A stretch of 64,000 nucleotides of DNA, from assembly GCA_964425695.1 (NCBI GenBank), contig CAYRNF010000001.1:496001-560000 (forward strand), given 5' to 3'. The DNA comes from JAKPBU01 sp964425695 (GTDB lineage Bacteria > Pseudomonadota > Gammaproteobacteria > Xanthomonadales > Xanthomonadaceae). A model generated the notes under the pieces. The model was not told the origin of the DNA and searched no databases. It was given only the letters and a program-made list of their open reading frames with translations. This document shows, one piece after another, positions 59,858-64,000 of this stretch (position 1 is its first letter; each line of letters starts with the position of its first letter). Made by a program: the position numbers and the translations under genes.

Positions 59858-62800
59858 ATGCGTCGCTTCAACCTTTCCGAATGGGCGCTGGGCAACCGGG
59901 GACTGGTGCTGTACGCGATGCTGGTGCTGGCGCTGGTGGGCGCGTGGTCGTACTCGAAACTGGGCCAGTCCGAGGATCCGCCGTTCACCTTCAAGGTGAT
60001 GGTGGTGCGCACGCTGTGGCCTGGCGCCACCGCGCAGGACGTCTCGCGCCAGGTCACCGAGCGCATCGAGAAGAAGCTGATGGAAACCGGCCAGTACGAG
60101 TTCATCCGCTCGTACTCGCGCCCGGGCGAATCGCAGGTGATCTTCGTCGCGCGCGATTCGCTGACCTCCCGGCAGATTCCGGAGCTGTGGTACCAGGTGC
60201 GCAAGAAGGTCGGCGACGTGCGGCCGACGCTGCCGGAAGGCGTGGTGGGCCCGTTCTTCAACGACGAGTTCGGCGATACCTTCGGCAACATCTATGCGCT
60301 GACCGGCACCGGCTTCGACTACGCGGTGCTGAAGGACTATGCCGACCGCCTGCAGCTGCAGCTGCAGCGCGTGCCGGACGTGGGCAAGATCGAGCTGGTC
60401 GGCCTGCAGGACGAAAAGATCTGGGTGGAGGTCAGCAACACCAAGCTGGCCACCCTGGGCATCCCGCTGTCCGCGGTGCAGCAGGCGCTGGAGCAGCAGA
60501 ACGCGGTGACCGCGGCGGGCTTCTTCGAGACCGGCAGCGACCGCGTGCAGCTGCGCGTGGATGGCGCGTTCGATTCCATCGCCGCGATCCGTGCGTTCCC
60601 CGTGCGCGCGGGCGACCGCACGGTGCGGCTCGGCGACATCGCCACGGTGCGCCGCGGCTTCGCCGATCCGGCCGCCCCGCGGATGCGCTTCATGGGCCAG
60701 GACGCGATCGGCATCGCCGTGGCGATGAAGGACGGTGGCGACATCATCGGGCTAGGCGAAACGCTGGACGCGGAGTTCGACCGGCTGCAGCAATCGCTGC
60801 CCGCGGGCATGCAGCTGCGCAAGGTGTCCGATCAGCCCGAAGCCGTGCGCGAATCGGTGGGCGAGTTCGTGCGGGTGCTGGCTGAGGCCGTGGCCATCGT
60901 GCTGCTGGTCAGCTTCTTCTCGCTGGGCTTCCGCACCGGGCTGGTGGTGGCGGTGAGCATCCCGCTGGTGCTGGCGATGACCTTCGCCACGATGCAGTTC
61001 TTCGGCATCGGCCTGCACAAGATCTCGCTGGGCGCGCTGGTGCTGGCGCTGGGCCTGCTGGTGGACGACGCGATCATCGCGGTGGAGATGATGGCCATCA
61101 AGATGGAGCAGGGCTTCTCGCGGCTGAAGGCGGCCAGCTTCGCGTACGAGTCCACCGCGTTTCCCATGCTCACCGGCACGCTGGTGACCGCGGCCGGTTT
61201 CCTGCCCATCGCCACGGCGGCGTCGAGCACCGGCGAATACACGCGCTCGCTGTTCCAGGTGGTGACCATCGCGCTGGTGGTGTCGTGGATCGCCGCGGTG
61301 CTGTTCATTCCCTACCTGGGCGAACGGATGCTGCCGGACCTGCACGACGCGCACCTGAAGCCGTCGCTGCTGGAGCGCCTGCGCGCGCGCCTGGGGCGTT
61401 CGAAGGGGCAGGCCTCCGCCGCGGCGCACGATGCCGCGCACGACCCGCATGCCACGCCGTTCTACCGCCGCTTCCGCGCGCTGCTCGACAGGTGCCTGCA
61501 GCATCGCTGGCTGGTGATCGGCGCCACCGTGGCGGCCTTCGCGCTGTCGATCCTGATGTTCCGGTTCGTGCCGCAGCAGTTCTTCCCGGACTCCACGCGG
61601 CCGGAGCTGATGATCGACATGGAGCTGGCGGAAGGCTCCTCGCTGCGCCAGACCGAGGCGCAGGCGCGCCGCCTGGAGGCGCTGCTCGCCGGCCGCAAGG
61701 ACCTGGACAACTACGTGGCCTACATCGGCACCGGTTCGCCGCGCTTCTACCTGCCGCTGGACCAGCAGCTGCCGCAGGCCAACTTCGCGCAGTTCGTGGT
61801 GCGTGCGCAGGACACGCAGGCGCGCGAGGCGGTGCGCGCGTGGATCACCGACGAGGTTGCGCCCCGCTTCCCCGAACTGCAGCTGCGCGTGACCCGGCTG
61901 GAGAACGGGCCGCCGGTGGGTTATCCGGTGCAGTTCCGCGTGTCGGGAGAGCATGTCGACCGCGTGCGCGCCATCGCCGCGCAGGTCGCGCAGAAGGTGC
62001 GCGCCAACCCGCACGTGACCAACGTGAACCTGGACTGGGACGAGCCGAGCAAGGTGGTGCGGCTGCGCATCGACCAGGACCGCGCGCGCGTACTGGGCAT
62101 CAGCTCGCAGCAGCTCGCGCACTTCCTGTCCGGCTCGCTGTCGGGCCTGCGCGTGAGCACGTACCGCGAAGGCAACGAGCTGGTGGAGATCCTGATGCGC
62201 GGGCCGGAGGACGAGCGCTCGCGCCTGCGGATGCTGTCCAGCCTCTCGATCCCCACCGCCAGCGGGCAATCCGTGCCGCTGTCGCAGGTGGCCACGCTCG
62301 AATACGGCTTCGAAGATGGCATCGTCTGGCACCGCAACCGCCTGCCCACGATCACCGTGCGCGCGGACCTGTCGCACGCCGCCGCCGCGGACGGCCTGAC
62401 GCCCGCGTCGGTGGTGGCGCAGATCGAGCCGACGCTGCAGCCGGTCCGCGATGCGCTGCCGGGCGGCTTCCTGCTGCAGACCGGCGGCTCGGTGGAGGAC
62501 GCCGCGCGCGGGCAGAACTCGATCGTGGCCGGCGTGCCGCTGTTCCTGCTGGCCGTGGTCACGCTGCTCATGCTGCAGCTGCGCAGCTTCAGCCGCACCG
62601 CGCTGGTGCTGCTCACCGCGCCGCTGGGGCTGATCGGCGTCACGCTCTTCCTGCTGGTGTTCCGGGTGCCGTTCGGCTTCGTGGCCATGCTCGGCACCAT
62701 CGCGCTTGCCGGCATGATCATGCGCAACTCGGTGATCCTGGTGGACCAGATCGAGCAGGACATCGCCGCCGGCCACGACCGATGGAACGCGGTGCTCGAC

Positions 62801-63040
62801 GCCACCGTGCGCCGCTTCCGGCCGATCGTGCTGACCGCGCTCGCCGCGATCCTGGCGATGATCCCGCTGTCGCGCAGCGCGTTCTTCGGGCCCATGGCGG
62901 TGGCGATCATGGGCGGCCTGACCGTGGCCACCGCGCTGACCCTGCTGTTCCTGCCGGCGTTGTATGCCGCGTGGTTCAAGGTGAAGCGGGACGAGCCGCC
63001 ACCGGCTGGCGCGCCCACGGCCCCGCCTGCGGCGGCCTGA
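59858..63040 (+). CDS. RND-family multidrug efflux permease
   Basis: A 1060-aa inner-membrane proton-driven pump of the AcrB/MdtB superfamily with twelve membrane helices and two large periplasmic loops. Features are GLVLYAMLVLALVGAWSY at the N-terminus, LALGLLVDDAIIAVEMMAIK with the two proton-relay aspartates of helix 4, and the C-terminal LTALAAILAMIPLS. The sequence is closer to the broad AcrB/Hef group than to metal pumps. Substrates are not predictable. It is coupled to the adaptor gene upstream. Confidence 0.95.
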   Translation: MRRFNLSEWALGNRGLVLYAMLVLALVGAWSYSKLGQSEDPPFTFKVMVVRTLWPGATAQDVSRQVTERIEKKLMETGQYEFIRSYSRPGESQVIFVARDSLTSRQIPELWYQVRKKVGDVRPTLPEGVVGPFFNDEFGDTFGNIYALTGTGFDYAVLKDYADRLQLQLQRVPDVGKIELVGLQDEKIWVEVSNTKLATLGIPLSAVQQALEQQNAVTAAGFFETGSDRVQLRVDGAFDSIAAIRAFPVRAGDRTVRLGDIATVRRGFADPAAPRMRFMGQDAIGIAVAMKDGGDIIGLGETLDAEFDRLQQSLPAGMQLRKVSDQPEAVRESVGEFVRVLAEAVAIVLLVSFFSLGFRTGLVVAVSIPLVLAMTFATMQFFGIGLHKISLGALVLALGLLVDDAIIAVEMMAIKMEQGFSRLKAASFAYESTAFPMLTGTLVTAAGFLPIATAASSTGEYTRSLFQVVTIALVVSWIAAVLFIPYLGERMLPDLHDAHLKPSLLERLRARLGRSKGQASAAAHDAAHDPHATPFYRRFRALLDRCLQHRWLVIGATVAAFALSILMFRFVPQQFFPDSTRPELMIDMELAEGSSLRQTEAQARRLEALLAGRKDLDNYVAYIGTGSPRFYLPLDQQLPQANFAQFVVRAQDTQAREAVRAWITDEVAPRFPELQLRVTRLENGPPVGYPVQFRVSGEHVDRVRAIAAQVAQKVRANPHVTNVNLDWDEPSKVVRLRIDQDRARVLGISSQQLAHFLSGSLSGLRVSTYREGNELVEILMRGPEDERSRLRMLSSLSIPTASGQSVPLSQVATLEYGFEDGIVWHRNRLPTITVRADLSHAAAADGLTPASVVAQIEPTLQPVRDALPGGFLLQTGGSVEDAARGQNSIVAGVPLFLLAVVTLLMLQLRSFSRTALVLLTAPLGLIGVTLFLLVFRVPFGFVAMLGTIALAGMIMRNSVILVDQIEQDIAAGHDRWNAVLDATVRRFRPIVLTALAAILAMIPLSRSAFFGPMAVAIMGGLTVATALTLLFLPALYAAWFKVKRDEPPPAGAPTAPPAAA

Positions 63041-63059
63041 CGCCGCCCTTTCCATGCGA

Positions 63060-63102
63060 CCGGGCCGCCGCGCGGCTCCCTCCCTCACGCGGGGCGGCCC
63101 GG
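63060..63102. terminator. Possible terminator hairpin after the RND permease
   Basis: CCGGGCCGCC pairs perfectly with GGCGGCCCGG across a 23-nt loop, 19 bp after the permease stop. No T tract follows, so factor-independent termination is uncertain. Confidence 0.4.
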
Positions 63103-63263
63103 CTCGCACCTTGCGCGATCGCGTCGTTCATCCACGCGCACCTGGGCGTGCACGGCGGCTGCGCTGCGGCATGACGCTTGCGCGTGTTCCGGTCTAGACT
63201 CGATCCGCAAGCGAAGGCCGACGCCCTCGGCCCAGCCAGCAGCAGCGCAAGCGAGGATCGCGG

Positions 63264-64000
63264 GTGAAGCCGACCGATATTCGCAACCCCGACACCTTCC
63301 ACAAGGTCGTCGATTGCCAGTGGGCCTGCCCGGCGCACACGCCGGTGCCCGAATACATCCGGCTCATCGCCGAAGGCCGCTACGCCGACGCGTACATGGT
63401 GAACTGGCACAGCAACGTGTTCCCGGGAATCCTGGGCCGCACCTGCGACCGGCCCTGCGAACCGGCCTGCCGGCGCGGACGGGTGGAAGAGAACAACGGC
63501 CCGGCTTCGATGCGCGACAAGCCCGAGCCGGTCGCGATCTGCCGGCTCAAGCGCGTGGCGGCGGACTTCAAGGGCGATGTCTCGGCGCGCATGCCCGCCC
63601 GTGCCGCGAAACCCAACGGCAAACGCGTCGCCTGCGTGGGTGCAGGCCCGTCCTCGCTGACCGTCGCGCGCGACCTGGCGCCGCTCGGCTACAGCGTGAC
63701 GGTGTTCGAAGCCGACCCCAAGCCCGGCGGTTTCATGCGCACCCAGGTGCCGCGTTTCCGCCTGCCGGAGTCGGTGATCGACGAAGAGACCGGCTACGTC
63801 CTTGACCTGGGCGTGGCGTTCGTGGGCAACCATCGCATCGAGTCGATGCGCGCGCTGCTGGCGCAGGGCTTCGACGCGATTTTCGTGGGCAGCGGCGCGC
63901 CGCGCGGGCGCGACCTGGACCTGCCGGGGCGCCGGGAGGCCGCCGCGCACATCCACGTGGGCCTGGATTGGCTGGCCAACGTCTACTTCGAGCACGTCAA
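63264..64000 (+). CDS. GltD-like FAD/Fe-S oxidoreductase, partial
   Basis: The first 245 residues of a protein running off the window. The N-terminus carries cysteines for 4Fe-4S clusters (CQWACPAHTPVPEYI and CDRPCEPACRRG) as in the glutamate synthase small subunit and related enzymes. A Rossmann FAD motif follows (CVGAGPSSLTVARDLAPLGY; GGFM). GTG 63264 with GAGG upstream is the likely start. Whether this is a glutamate synthase subunit or another member of the superfamily depends on the missing part. Confidence 0.85.
   Translation, partial: MKPTDIRNPDTFHKVVDCQWACPAHTPVPEYIRLIAEGRYADAYMVNWHSNVFPGILGRTCDRPCEPACRRGRVEENNGPASMRDKPEPVAICRLKRVAADFKGDVSARMPARAAKPNGKRVACVGAGPSSLTVARDLAPLGYSVTVFEADPKPGGFMRTQVPRFRLPESVIDEETGYVLDLGVAFVGNHRIESMRALLAQGFDAIFVGSGAPRGRDLDLPGRREAAAHIHVGLDWLANVYFEHV

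Overview
The window is about 70% GC by eye, densely coded, and looks like a chromosomal segment of a Lysobacteraceae (Xanthomonadaceae) gammaproteobacterium of the Lysobacter, Luteimonas or Thermomonas kind. The grounds are the gene order aroQ-accB-accC-prmA-DUF3426-fis-purH-purD, a type IV secretion effector with the Xanthomonas VirD4-interacting C-terminal domain, the membrane-bound LuxR/DUF4199 pair, and intergenic repeats of the type GGAGCGGCTTCAGCCGCGA. No rRNA, tRNA, CRISPR array or complete insertion sequence was seen.

Layout. 1-3.4 kb: the N-terminal part of an LplT-type MFS transporter (minus), an exported EF-hand protein, a tandem-repeat spacer and a lipoprotein. 3.5-11.7 kb: an accessory defence island with a type I restriction-modification system in the unusual order hsdR-hsdS-(broken rhuM)-fic-hsdM, closed by a GIY-YIG/RAMA protein; a 99-bp imperfect palindrome separates the broken rhuM from fic. 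11.9-13.8 kb (minus): a lipoprotein with an LprI-like domain (probable immunity protein) followed by an X-Tfe effector with a lysozyme-like N-terminus. 14.4-17.5 kb: membrane LuxR regulator, DUF4199 membrane protein, an orphan contractile-tail sheath protein and an unknown membrane protein. 17.7-19.4 kb: arsenic operon arsR-orf69-arsC-aquaporin with start/stop overlaps, ending in a REP array. 19.7-21.5 kb (minus): a compact RiPP-like cassette with a 69-aa precursor carrying GCRPC, a DUF692 multinuclear iron oxidase and a DUF2063 partner. This cassette is my best candidate for an undescribed system.

21.7-34.7 kb (minus): housekeeping genes in transcription order cutA, dsbD (two alpha domains), a TlpA-like thioredoxin, aroQ, accB, accC, prmA, a DUF3426 zinc-ribbon protein, fis, purH, a lipoprotein and purD. 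34.8-37.8 kb: an XRE regulator (minus), a 577-bp regulatory spacer with a possible RsmZ-like small RNA and a heat-shock promoter, then groES-groEL. 37.9-45.5 kb: a divergent MurG-like glycosyltransferase, two FAD oxidoreductases and glnE. 45.7-50.4 kb: ELM1-like protein (minus), nitroreductase, YceI, pirin, a diguanylate cyclase and a zf-CHCC protein. 50.6-55.5 kb: an envelope glycolipid group with a GT4 glycosyltransferase, an O-antigen ligase family protein, an LpxL-type acyltransferase (minus) and waaA. 55.6-63.0 kb: TolC-family outer membrane factor and a Pcm-family methyltransferase (minus), then a TetR regulator divergent from an RND adaptor-permease pair. 63.3 kb to the end: the start of a GltD-like FAD/Fe-S oxidoreductase.
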